DNA of 64,000 nt from JADJWR01 sp963847675 (lineage in GTDB: Bacteria; Pseudomonadota; Gammaproteobacteria; Burkholderiales; Burkholderiaceae_F): NCBI GenBank assembly GCA_963847675.1, contig CAWKAP010000006.1:360889-424888 (forward strand), in the 5' to 3' direction. This document shows, piece by piece, positions 20,106 to 28,788 of this stretch (the first letter of the stretch is position 1; every line of letters begins with the position of its first letter). A program made the position numbers and the translations under genes. A model generated the notes under the pieces. It worked only from the letters and a program-made list of their open reading frames with translations, was not told where the DNA came from and made no database searches.

Positions 20106-21070
20106 GCGCGAACCCCAAGCGCCGCATGGGCGAGGATCTCGAGGACGAGGTCGGCATAGTCGGTGCCCTCCGCCCGCGCGGCGATCGGGACCAGCGAGTG
20201 CGACGTCATGCCCGGCGAGGTATTCAGCTCGAGCAGGTATGGCTGGTCACCGCGCGCACCCTGATGCAGCATGACGTCGATCCGCCCCCAGCCGCGGGCG
20301 CCGAGGAGGACGTAGGCGCGCAGGCACAACTGTTCGATCTCCCGCGCCAGACGCGCGTCGATGGGCGCCGGGCAGATGTACTGCGTCTCGTCGCTGAAGT
20401 ACTTGCTCTGATAGTCGTAGTTGGCGCCGGGCGCGCGGATCTCCACCAGTGGCAGCGCCCGCGCCGACGTGTCATGGCCCAGGATCGCGCAGGTCAACTC
20501 GCGCCCGACGATCAGTTCCTCGGCGATGACGATGTCGTCGTACGCAAGCGCCGCCTCGAACGCACCGGCCAGTTCCCGGCGATCGTGCGTCGTAACCTTG
20601 GTGATCCCGAGCGTCGAACCCTCGCGCACCGGCTTGACGATCAGGGCGTCACCAAGTTCGGCGACGACCTGGCTGAAATCGGTGTCCGCATGCAGTTCGC
20701 GCCACGCGGGCGTCGGAATGCCCGCGGCTGCCCACAGCCGCTTCGTCGTGAGCTTGTCGATCGCGATGCTGGACGCCTGCACGCCGCTGCCGGTGTACGG
20801 GATACGCAGCGTCTCGAGCACGCCCTGAATCGTGCCGTCTTCGCCAAAGCGGCCGTGCAGCGCGATGAAGACACGGTCGAACTTCGCCGCCTCGAGCTCC
20901 GCCAGTGTCTGTCGGCCGGGATCGAACGGATGTGCGTCGACGCCGCGGCTCGTCAGCGCCTGCAGCACGCCGGTTCCCGACATGATCGACACCTCGCGTT
21001 CGGCGCTGCGACCGCCGAACAGCACGCCGACCTTGCCGAACGACCGCGGGTCGAACGCTGCCCGACTCAT
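20102..21070 (-). CDS. ddl: D-alanine--D-alanine ligase
   Basis: An ATP-grasp ligase that makes the D-Ala-D-Ala dipeptide for MurF (322 residues). The N-terminal motif KVGVLFGGRSAEREVS is near residue 12, with HGRFGEDGTIQGVLE near 76. The central ATP-grasp part has PVREGSTLGITKV, and the C-terminal metal site has LELNTSPGMTSHSLVP. The short form inside the dcw cluster corresponds to DdlB. It overlaps murC and ftsQ by four bases. Confidence 0.95.
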   Translation of the reverse strand: MSRAAFDPRSFGKVGVLFGGRSAEREVSIMSGTGVLQALTSRGVDAHPFDPGRQTLAELEAAKFDRVFIALHGRFGEDGTIQGVLETLRIPYTGSGVQASSIAIDKLTTKRLWAAAGIPTPAWRELHADTDFSQVVAELGDALIVKPVREGSTLGITKVTTHDRRELAGAFEAALAYDDIVIAEELIVGRELTCAILGHDTSARALPLVEIRAPGANYDYQSKYFSDETQYICPAPIDARLAREIEQLCLRAYVLLGARGWGRIDVMLHQGARGDQPYLLELNTSPGMTSHSLVPIAARAEGTDYADLVLEILAHAALGVRA

Positions 21071-22458
21071 TCGCCGCCCTCCTGCGGCGCCAGGGTGCCG
21101 GCAACCTGCCCGATCGAACCGGCGCCCATCGTGATCACCACGTCGCCGGGCCGCGCGGCGTCGAGGATGGCCTGCGACATTGCCTCGATGCTCTCGACGA
21201 ACACCGGCTCGACCTTGCCCGCCACCCTCAGCGCGCGCGCCAGGGCGCGGCCGTCTGCAGCGACGATCGGGGCTTCGCCGGCCGGGTAAACCTCGGCAAG
21301 CAGCAGCGCGTCGACGCTGGACAGAACGCGAACGAAGTCCTCGAAGCAGTCGCGCGTGCGCGTATAGCGGTGTGGCTGAAAGGCCAGCACGATGCGCCGG
21401 CCCGGGTAGGCACCGCGCGCGGCCGCGAGCGTGGCCTCGATTTCGACCGGGTGGTGGCCGTAATCGTCGATGAGCGTGAACGTGCCCCCGGCGGTCGCCA
21501 CCTCGCCGTAGCGTGCAAAGCGGCGGCCGACACCCGTGAAGCTCGCCAGCCCGGCCCGGATCGCGGCATCGGCAACGCCGAGCTCGGTCGCCACGGCGAT
21601 TGCCGCCAGCGCGTTGGCGACGTTGTGTCTGCCCGGCAGATTCAGCTGCACCTCCATCGAAGAGGCGCCCTCGCGAACGGCGGTGAAGCGCATCTGCGCG
21701 CCGTCCGCCACGGCGTCAACGGCCTGGTACTGGGCATCGGCAGCAAAGCCGTAGGTAAGCACGGGCTTGGAGACAAAAGGCAGGATCTCGCGCACCTGAC
21801 GGTCATCGATGCAGAGCACCGCATGGCCGTAGAACGGCAGCCGCGAAAGAAACTCGATGAACGCGCCCTTCAACCGCGCGAAGTCATGGCCGTAGGTTTC
21901 CATGTGGTCGTTGTCGATGTTGGTGACCACCGCCATCACCGGCATGAGGTTCAGGAACGACGCATCGGATTCGTCGGCCTCGACCACGATGTAATCGCCA
22001 CTGCCCAGGCGCGCATTGGCACCCGCGGAGTTCAGCCGGCCGCCGATCACGAAAGTCGGATCCAGGCCGCCGGCCGCCAGCACGCTGGCGACGAGGCTCG
22101 TGGTGGTGGTTTTGCCGTGCGTGCCGGCAATCGCGATGCCCTGCTTGAGCCGCATCAGTTCGGCAAGCATCACCGCGCGCGGCACGACCGGGATGCGGCG
22201 CGCACGCGCGGCGATCACCTCCGGGTTGTCGCCGCTCACCGCCGTCGATGTCACCACCGCGTCGGCGCCGGAAATCCGGTCCGGCGTATGACCCAGCGAT
22301 ACCCTGGCGCCAAGGCGTGCCAGCCGGCGTGTCGCGCCGCTCTCCGCCACGTCGGACCCGCTCACCGTAAAGCCGAGGTTGAGCAGCACTTCGGCGATGC
22401 CGCTCATGCCGGCGCCACCGATACCGACGAAGTGGATGTGCCGCACCGCGTGCTTCAC
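21067..22458 (-). CDS. murC: UDP-N-acetylmuramate--L-alanine ligase
   Basis: Adds L-alanine to UDP-MurNAc, the first amino-acid step of the peptidoglycan stem (463 residues). The Rossmann start IHFVGIGGAGMSGIAEVL is near residue 8, the Mur-ligase P-loop AGTHGKTTTTSLVA near 113, the central-domain motif DNDHMETYG near 175, and DDYGHHPVEIEATL near 335. Its start ATG overlaps by four bases the stop of the restored murG frame, which matches the other junctions in the cluster. Confidence 0.96.
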   Translation of the reverse strand: MKHAVRHIHFVGIGGAGMSGIAEVLLNLGFTVSGSDVAESGATRRLARLGARVSLGHTPDRISGADAVVTSTAVSGDNPEVIAARARRIPVVPRAVMLAELMRLKQGIAIAGTHGKTTTTSLVASVLAAGGLDPTFVIGGRLNSAGANARLGSGDYIVVEADESDASFLNLMPVMAVVTNIDNDHMETYGHDFARLKGAFIEFLSRLPFYGHAVLCIDDRQVREILPFVSKPVLTYGFAADAQYQAVDAVADGAQMRFTAVREGASSMEVQLNLPGRHNVANALAAIAVATELGVADAAIRAGLASFTGVGRRFARYGEVATAGGTFTLIDDYGHHPVEIEATLAAARGAYPGRRIVLAFQPHRYTRTRDCFEDFVRVLSSVDALLLAEVYPAGEAPIVAADGRALARALRVAGKVEPVFVESIEAMSQAILDAARPGDVVITMGAGSIGQVAGTLAPQEGGE

Positions 22459-23539
22459 CGTCCGGCCTCGCGGGCGACGTGCTCAATCGCGTCGGCGACG
22501 ACCCGGGTCGCCTCGGGATGCCCGAGCGCGCGGCTCTGCTCGCCATCTCCAGGAGCCCTGTACGGGTCAGGCCACGCAGCAACCCGGCCAGCCGTTCGTT
22601 CGACAGTTCCGCCTGCGGCAGGTGGATCGCCGCGCTGTTCGCGGCCATGAACTCGGCGTTCGTGCGCTGATGGGTCGTGGTGGAGACCACCAGCGGCACC
22701 AGGACCGAGGCCACCCCGCAGGCCGCGAGTTCGGTGACGGTGATGGCGCCGGCGCGGCAAACCACGACGTCGGCGTCGCCGTAGCGCCGCGCCATGTCAT
22801 CGAGGAACGGCATCACTTCCGCGTCCACCGCCGCGCGCGTGTACGCGTCGCGGGTCGCCTGCACGTGCTCCGCGCCGCACTGGTGGATGACCGACGGCCG
22901 CGCGCTCGCAGGCAGGAGCGCGAGCGCCGCCGGCACCGTTTCGTTCAGGATTCGGCTGCCGAGGCTGCCTCCGATCACGAGCAGGTTCAGCGGCCCGCTG
23001 CGGCGCGTATAGCGTTCGATCGGGGGCGGCAACGCGGCGATGTCGGCTCGCACGGGGTTGCCGGTCACCAGGCCGCGTTCGCCGGCTAGGCTGGCCGCGG
23101 CCCCCTCGAAGCCGCAGAACACCGCCGAAGCGAGCGTGCGCAGCAGTCGCGTGGACAGCAGCGGCGCGGCGTCGGCGTTGAGCAGCGTCAGCGGCACGCT
23201 GGCCATCGAGGCGGCAAGTGCGGCAGGAACTGCGACGTAGCCGCCGGTGGAAAAGACGATCGACGGGCGACGGACGCGGATCGCTGCCCGGCTCTGCCAC
23301 AGCGCGCGCAACAGGCGAAAACCGCCGAGCAGGAGGGCGCCGATGCCCTTGCCGCGCAGGCTGGAGAAGTCGATCGCGTCGAACGCGATGCCGCGCCGCT
23401 CGACCAGCGAGCGCTCCATGCCGGCTCGGGTGCCGAGCCAGGACACCGTCCAGCCCCGGCTCCGCAGGGTCTCGGCCACCGCCAGGCCGGGCATCACGTG
23501 GCCACCGGTGCCCGCCGCGACGACGACCAGATGGCTCAC
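22455..23539 (-). CDS. murG: Lipid II synthase MurG, with apparent frameshift near its 3' end
   Basis: The peripheral inner-membrane glycosyltransferase that adds GlcNAc to lipid I. The N-terminus carries AAGTGGHVMPGLAVAE near residue 8, and the donor-site region ITVTELAACGVASVLVPLV near 265 is normal. The frame from 23539 is good to about residue 335 (EMASRA) and then loses the family. The expected ending (RALGHPEATRVVADAIEHV, then ending AREAGR) is in another frame and stops at 22455, overlapping the murC ATG by four bases. One missing base in the GG at 22532-22533 (GGG expected) explains this. Repaired, the protein has 361 residues, a normal length. MurG is essential, so a sequence error is more likely than a true null. 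Confidence 0.9.
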
Positions 23540-24777
23540 GCCCGGCCTCCGCGCATGAGGGTCCGGTTCTCGTAGTCAACCCGCAGCAGCAAGCCGATCG
23601 CCGTGACCGTGGACAGCATCGCCGAGCCGCCATAACTCACCAGCGGCAGCGTCAGGCCCTTGGTCGGCAGCAGGCCGCTCGCCACGCCGATGTTGATGAA
23701 CGACTGGACGCCGAGCCAGATGCCGACGCCCTGCGCTGCCAGACCGGCGAAGGTCCGCTCGAGCGCTACCGCCTGCCGGCCGATCTCGAAGGCGCGGCGG
23801 GTCAGCCAGTAGAACGCGACCACCAGCGCCAGCACGGCAACCATCCCGAGTTCCTCGGCGATGACGGAGACGATGAAATCGGTATGTGCCTCGGTGAGGT
23901 AGTGCAGCTTCTCGACGCTTCCGCCGAGACCCACGCCGAACCACTCGCCGCGGCCGAAAGCGATCAGCGAATGGGTCAGCTGGTAGCCCTTGTTCAGCAC
24001 GTGCTCGGCGGACCACGGATCGAGGTAGGCGAAGATCCGCTCGCGCCGGTACGGAAACAGCCACACGATGGCCGCGAGTCCGATCGCCAGCAGGAGCGTG
24101 ATTGCGGCGAACAGGCGGCCGTTCAACCCGCCCAGAAAGAGGATGCCCATCGCGATGGCCACGATGACGATGAATGCGCCCAGGTCCGGCTGAAGCTGAA
24201 GCAGTCCGCCAACGACGAGCATCGCCAGCCCGATCGGCAGGAAGCCGCGCTTGAGGCTGTGCATGTAGTCCTGCTTGCGCACCGTGAAGCTCGCCGCGTA
24301 CAGGACACAGGCGATCTTCATCAGCTCCGAAGGCTGCAGGTTGAACATGGCGAGCGGGATCCAGCGCCGCGCGCCGAGCGCGCCGGTGCCGACTCCGGGT
24401 ATCAGCACGATCACCAGCAGGACGAACGCCACACCGAAAGCCGCCGGCGCCAGCCGCTGCCAGCGCTCCATCGGCACCGAAAAGACCGCCAGCGCGGCCA
24501 CCGCCGCCACCGCGAGCGCAAACAGGTGCCGCACCAGAAAGTGGGTCGGCGCCACCTTGTAGCGGGGCGAGTCCGCCAGCGTGATTGATGCCGAATAGAC
24601 CATCACCACGCCGAGCATCACCAGCGCCGCGGCGACGAGCAGCAGCGGTATGTCGATGCGCTCCTCGCTGCGTCCGGCTGTCGTCGATGTGCCGACGCCG
24701 CCGAGCCCCGGCAGTCCGCCGCCGAGGCCGGGCAAGCGCGTCGTGCACGCGCCGCGGCCCACCAGCCGCCCTAGCAT
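23536..24777 (-). CDS. ftsW: Lipid II polymerase FtsW (SEDS family)
   Basis: A polytopic SEDS glycosyltransferase that polymerises septal peptidoglycan with FtsI (413 residues). After a Gly/Pro-rich cytoplasmic N-terminus of about 40 residues there are ten hydrophobic segments. Typical family stretches are VMVYSASITLA near 60, GARRWIPLAMFNLQPSE near 145, YQLTHSLIAFGRGEWFGVGLG near 265 and GLTLPLVSYGGSAML near 370. It overlaps murG downstream by four bases and murD upstream by seven. Confidence 0.95.
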   Translation of the reverse strand: MLGRLVGRGACTTRLPGLGGGLPGLGGVGTSTTAGRSEERIDIPLLLVAAALVMLGVVMVYSASITLADSPRYKVAPTHFLVRHLFALAVAAVAALAVFSVPMERWQRLAPAAFGVAFVLLVIVLIPGVGTGALGARRWIPLAMFNLQPSELMKIACVLYAASFTVRKQDYMHSLKRGFLPIGLAMLVVGGLLQLQPDLGAFIVIVAIAMGILFLGGLNGRLFAAITLLLAIGLAAIVWLFPYRRERIFAYLDPWSAEHVLNKGYQLTHSLIAFGRGEWFGVGLGGSVEKLHYLTEAHTDFIVSVIAEELGMVAVLALVVAFYWLTRRAFEIGRQAVALERTFAGLAAQGVGIWLGVQSFINIGVASGLLPTKGLTLPLVSYGGSAMLSTVTAIGLLLRVDYENRTLMRGGRA

Positions 24778-26273
24778 GGCTGGCCCTCCCGCAGCGCCCT
24801 CTCCCGCACTGCCGCGGCGAAAGCCGCGGCGCGATGCACATAGTCGCGGAACATGTCCAGGCTCGCGCAGGCGGGCGACAGCAGCACGGCATCGCCTTCA
24901 CGGGCGCTGTCGGCGGCGATATCGACCGCCTGCTCGAGCGATGCCGCGCGGGCGATCGGAAAGGGGGCGCCGGCGGCGCCGATTGCCTGTTCGATCAGCG
25001 CCGCGTCGCGACCGATCAGCACCACCGCACGGGCGGCGCGTGCCAGCGGTGCCGCAAGGGGCGCGAAATCCTGTCCCTTGCCATCGCCGCCGAGGATGAC
25101 CACCAGCCGCAGCCCCTCGGCCGCAAGGCCGTCGAGCGCGGCCACCGTGGCACCGACATTGGTGCCCTTGCTGTCGTCGTAGTAATGCACGCCGCCGGCC
25201 GTGGCGATCCGCTGCACGCGGTGAGGCTCGCCCCGGTAGCTGCGCAGCGCGTGCAGCATCGGCGCCAGCGGGCAGCCGATCGCGCGCGCCAGCGCCAGCG
25301 CGGCGAGTGCATTGCCGGCGTTGTGCCGCCCCCGGATGGCGAGGGCGTCGGCGGGCATGAGCCGGTGCACGAACAGTTCGTCGGCAGCAGCCTCCAGCCC
25401 GCCCTCGACGCGGCGACGGCGAGGGCCATGCGCCAGATTTTCGGCGTAGGCCAGCCAGGCGATGCCGCCCTCGGTCACCAGGCCGTACTCGTCGGCCTGC
25501 GTCGGCGGCTGCAGGCGGAACGTGGTGACCGGCGCCGTCTTCCTCGCCATCGCCGCCACGACCGGATCGTCGCGATTGAGCACCTGCACCGTGCGCGGCG
25601 AAAAGATGCGTGCCTTGGCCTTCACATAGGCGTCGAGGCTGCCGTGCCAGTCGAGGTGGTCCTCGGAAATGTTGAGTACCGTGGCCGCGTCGCAGGCCAG
25701 CGATCGCGTCGTGGCGAGCTGGAAGCTGGACAGTTCCAGCACCCACGTCTCCGGCAGTCGGTCGTTGCGCAGGCACTCGCGCAGCGCGTCCAGCGCGGTC
25801 GGCGAGATGTTGCCGGCCAAGACCACGGTGCGCCCCGAGCGCTCGATCAGCAGCGCGGCCAGGCGCGCCGTCGTGGTCTTGCCATTGGTCCCGGTCACGC
25901 CGACGACACGCGGCGCGTAATCGCGACTGGCCTTCAGGCCAGCCAGGGCACGGGCAAAGAGTTCGATCTCGCCCACGACGTCGATGCCGGCCTTCCTCGC
26001 CGCCGTGACGATGGGAGCAGCGGCCGAGTGTGTCGGTGACAGCCCGGGACTCAGCGCAAGCAGCGTCGCGCCATCGAGCAACCCGCGCTCGAACGTGCCG
26101 CTGGCGAAGCGGACCTGCGGCAGTTCGGCGGCCAGCGCCGCCCGCATCGGCGGGTCGTCGCGCGTGTCGGCGACAAGGACGTCCGCGCCACCCTCGGCCA
26201 GCGCACGCGCCATCGCCAGCCCCGACTGGCCGAGGCCGAGCACCACCGCGGTCTGGCCGGCAACGTCGATCAT
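24771..26273 (-). CDS. murD: UDP-N-acetylmuramoyl-L-alanine--D-glutamate ligase
   Basis: Adds D-glutamate to UDP-MurNAc-L-Ala. The protein has 500 residues, some 60 more than the enteric enzyme. The Rossmann start VVLGLGQSGLAMARAL is near residue 10, the P-loop VGVTGTNGKTTTARL near 120, LNISEDHLDWHGS near 200, and the C-terminal DDSKGTNVGATVAAL near 365. The extra length sits in a basic/acidic insertion around 290-315 in the central domain. The start ATG at 26273 overlaps the mraY stop; the same frame stays open far upstream antiphase to mraY, but that part is not coding. Confidence 0.95.
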   Translation of the reverse strand: MIDVAGQTAVVLGLGQSGLAMARALAEGGADVLVADTRDDPPMRAALAAELPQVRFASGTFERGLLDGATLLALSPGLSPTHSAAAPIVTAARKAGIDVVGEIELFARALAGLKASRDYAPRVVGVTGTNGKTTTARLAALLIERSGRTVVLAGNISPTALDALRECLRNDRLPETWVLELSSFQLATTRSLACDAATVLNISEDHLDWHGSLDAYVKAKARIFSPRTVQVLNRDDPVVAAMARKTAPVTTFRLQPPTQADEYGLVTEGGIAWLAYAENLAHGPRRRRVEGGLEAAADELFVHRLMPADALAIRGRHNAGNALAALALARAIGCPLAPMLHALRSYRGEPHRVQRIATAGGVHYYDDSKGTNVGATVAALDGLAAEGLRLVVILGGDGKGQDFAPLAAPLARAARAVVLIGRDAALIEQAIGAAGAPFPIARAASLEQAVDIAADSAREGDAVLLSPACASLDMFRDYVHRAAAFAAAVRERALREGQPC

Positions 26274-27424
26274 CGGATCTTCAGCGTGGCCAGGCCGACC
26301 AGCACCAGCATGATGGTGATGATCCAGAAGCGGACCACGACCTGGTTTTCCTTCCAGCCGGAAAGCTCGAAGTGGTGGTGCAGCGGCGCCATGCGGAAGA
26401 TGCGCTTGCCGCCGGTCATCCTGAAGTAGCCGACCTGCAGCATCACCGACACGGTCTCGGCGACGAAAACGCCGCCCATGATGAAGAGAACGATCTCCTG
26501 CCGCGTGATCACGGCGATCGTGCCGAGCGCGCCGCCGAGCGCGAGCGCGCCGACGTCGCCCATGAACACCTGCGCCGGATAGGCGTTGAACCACAGGAAC
26601 GCGAGCCCGCTGCCCGCGATCGCCGCACAGATGATCACCAGCTCGCCGGCGCCCGGGATGAAGGGAAACAGCAGGTAGCGTGAAAAGTCCGCACGGCCGA
26701 CGACGTAGGCGAAGATGCCGAGCGCCGCGCCGATCATCGACGCCGGCAGGATCGCCAGGCCATCGAGTCCATCCGTCAGGTTGACCGCGTTGCTCGTGCC
26801 GACGATGACCAGGTAGGAAAGCAGCACGAAACCGAACACGCCCATCGGATAGGCGTAGTTCTTGAAGAAGGGCACGATCAGGTCGGAACGGCTGGGCAGG
26901 TCGAGCACGAAGCCGCTGGTCACCCATTCCCAGACCAGCGGCAGCAGCCGCTCGGTGGTTGGCGCGGCGATCGCGAACGCCAGGTAGAAGGCAGCCACGA
27001 CGCCGATCAGCGACTGCCAGAAGTACTTCTCGCGCGCGCTCATGCCCTTCGGATTGCGGCGCACGACCTTGCGGTAGTCGTCGACCCAGCCGATCCAGCC
27101 GAAGCCCAGCGTGACCAGCAGCACGACCCAGATGAACCGGTTGGTGAGATCGGCCCACAGCAGCGTGGTCACGCCGATCGAGATCAGGATCAACGCTCCG
27201 CCCATCGTCGGCGTTCCGGATTTCGACAGGTGCGACTGCGGACCCTCGGTGCGGATTGCCTGGCCGATCTTCAGCTCGGTGAGTTTGCGGATCACCCAGG
27301 GGCCGGCGACCAGGCCGATCACCAGCGCGGTGCCAGCGGCGAGCACCGCACGCAGCGTGAGGTACGAGAAGACGTTGAAGGCGCGGATGTCGCGCGCCAG
27401 CCATTCGAACAGTTCGAGCAGCAT
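26270..27424 (-). CDS. mraY: Phospho-MurNAc-pentapeptide transferase
   Basis: The integral-membrane enzyme that joins UDP-MurNAc-pentapeptide to undecaprenyl phosphate to give lipid I (384 residues, ten hydrophobic segments). Family motifs are SKSGTPTMGG near residue 67, the Asp pair WIGWVDDYRKV near 110, NLTDGLDGLA near 240, and APLHHHFELSGWKE near 340, which forms the histidine-rich loop of the active site. It shares one base with the murF stop (TGATG) and overlaps murD. Confidence 0.96.
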   Translation of the reverse strand: MLLELFEWLARDIRAFNVFSYLTLRAVLAAGTALVIGLVAGPWVIRKLTELKIGQAIRTEGPQSHLSKSGTPTMGGALILISIGVTTLLWADLTNRFIWVVLLVTLGFGWIGWVDDYRKVVRRNPKGMSAREKYFWQSLIGVVAAFYLAFAIAAPTTERLLPLVWEWVTSGFVLDLPSRSDLIVPFFKNYAYPMGVFGFVLLSYLVIVGTSNAVNLTDGLDGLAILPASMIGAALGIFAYVVGRADFSRYLLFPFIPGAGELVIICAAIAGSGLAFLWFNAYPAQVFMGDVGALALGGALGTIAVITRQEIVLFIMGGVFVAETVSVMLQVGYFRMTGGKRIFRMAPLHHHFELSGWKENQVVVRFWIITIMLVLVGLATLKIR

Positions 27425-28788
27425 CAGTGCGCTCCCGCCGTCACCGCTCCGAGCGCGGCCACCACACGCTCCATCCTCATGAAGCGAGAGCCCTTGACGA
27501 GGATCGTCGCGCCGGGCCGGCCGAGTTCGCGTGCGCGTTCGCCGAGCGTCTCGATATCGTCGAAATGCTCGGCGCCGGCGCCGAAAGCCGCGCAGGCTGC
27601 GCGCATGGCCGTCCCCGTGGCCAGCAGCACCTGGACGCCACGGCGCTTCGCGTAGGCGCCGACCTCGCCGTGGAACTCCACGCCGCGGTCGCCGACCTCG
27701 CCCATGTCACCGAGCACGAGGATTCGCGGCGGCGCGGCCTCGGCAAGCAGGTCGATCGCCGCGCGCACCGAGTCGGGATTCGCGTTGTAGCTGTCGTCGA
27801 TCAGATCGGCGCCGCCGGACGTCCGCGAGCGGACGCCGCGTCCGCTGACGGCGGTGAACGACGCCAGTCCGCTGGCGATTGCGCCCGGCGACACATCGAT
27901 CGCCAGCGCCGCTGCGGTCGCCGCCAGCGCGTTGTGCACGTTATGCGCGCCGGGCACGGCGATGCGCGTCCTGATCAGGCCGCCCGGCGTGGCGATCTCC
28001 AGTTCCGAGCCGTCGCTCTGCAGGCTGTATTCCGCCGTCACGGTGGCGGATCCGGTGCGAGCGAAATCGAGGACGCGTCGCGTGCCTGCCTGGTTGCGCC
28101 AGATCGAGGCGCAGGGGTCGTCGGCAGGAAACACGGCGACACCGTCGGGAGGCAGCGCGACAATCGCGGCCCCGTTCTCGCGCGCCGTTGCCTCGACGCC
28201 GTGCAGGAACTCCTGGTGCTCGCGCTGCGCGTTGTTCACCAGCGCCACCGTCGGCTGGGCCAGCTGCGCGAGATAGGCGATCTCGCCGGGGTGGTTCATG
28301 CCGAGTTCGAGCACGGCGGCCTTGTGGCCGCCGGCAAGCTCGAACAGCATCAGCGGCAGGCCGATGTCGTTGTTGAGATTGCCGCGCGTGGCCAGCCGCC
28401 GCGCCGGCCCGAATGCGCGCCCCAGGATGTGCGCCAGCATCTGCGTGACCGTGGTCTTGCCGTTGCTGCCGGCGACCGCGATCAGCGGCAGCCTGAAGCG
28501 CGCGCGCCAGGCCGCTGCAGCAAGGCCAAGCGCTCGCCGGCTGTTCGGCACGACGACCTGTGCCAGTGCCGCGTCAACCGGCCGCTCGACCAGTGCCACC
28601 GAGGCGCCACCGCGCGCGGCGTCGGCGACGAAGTCATGACCGTCGAAGCGATCCCCGCGCAACGCGACGAAGAGGCAGCCGGGCCGGATCTGCCGCGAAT
28701 CGCTGCACACCGAGGTGAAGCGCGCTCCGGCGTCGCCCTTGACGACGGCGCCAGAAATGCAGGCGGCAAGTTCCGCGGCGCTCAGCAT
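27424..28788 (-). CDS. murF: UDP-MurNAc-tripeptide--D-alanyl-D-alanine ligase
   Basis: Adds D-Ala-D-Ala to UDP-MurNAc-tripeptide, the last cytoplasmic step of the stem peptide (454 residues). The N-terminal DSRQIRPGCLFVALRGDRFDGHDFV region near 30-55 is typical. The P-loop VAGSNGKTTVTQMLA is near residue 105, and the C-terminal DDSYNANPDSVRAAIDLL near 325. It lies between murE (seven-base overlap) and mraY (one-base overlap). Confidence 0.96.
   Translation of the reverse strand: MLSAAELAACISGAVVKGDAGARFTSVCSDSRQIRPGCLFVALRGDRFDGHDFVADAARGGASVALVERPVDAALAQVVVPNSRRALGLAAAAWRARFRLPLIAVAGSNGKTTVTQMLAHILGRAFGPARRLATRGNLNNDIGLPLMLFELAGGHKAAVLELGMNHPGEIAYLAQLAQPTVALVNNAQREHQEFLHGVEATARENGAAIVALPPDGVAVFPADDPCASIWRNQAGTRRVLDFARTGSATVTAEYSLQSDGSELEIATPGGLIRTRIAVPGAHNVHNALAATAAALAIDVSPGAIASGLASFTAVSGRGVRSRTSGGADLIDDSYNANPDSVRAAIDLLAEAAPPRILVLGDMGEVGDRGVEFHGEVGAYAKRRGVQVLLATGTAMRAACAAFGAGAEHFDDIETLGERARELGRPGATILVKGSRFMRMERVVAALGAVTAGAH

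Noticed and set aside
21884..23539. A 551-codon frame starting as MurG and continuing across murC
   Set aside because: The part after about residue 335 has no MurG similarity and is an out-of-frame reading of the murC start. A one-base loss in murG explains it.
26274..27404. Upstream part of an 877-codon minus-strand frame ending as MurD
   Set aside because: This part is the antiphase reading of mraY. The real murD starts at 26273, overlapping the mraY stop by four bases.
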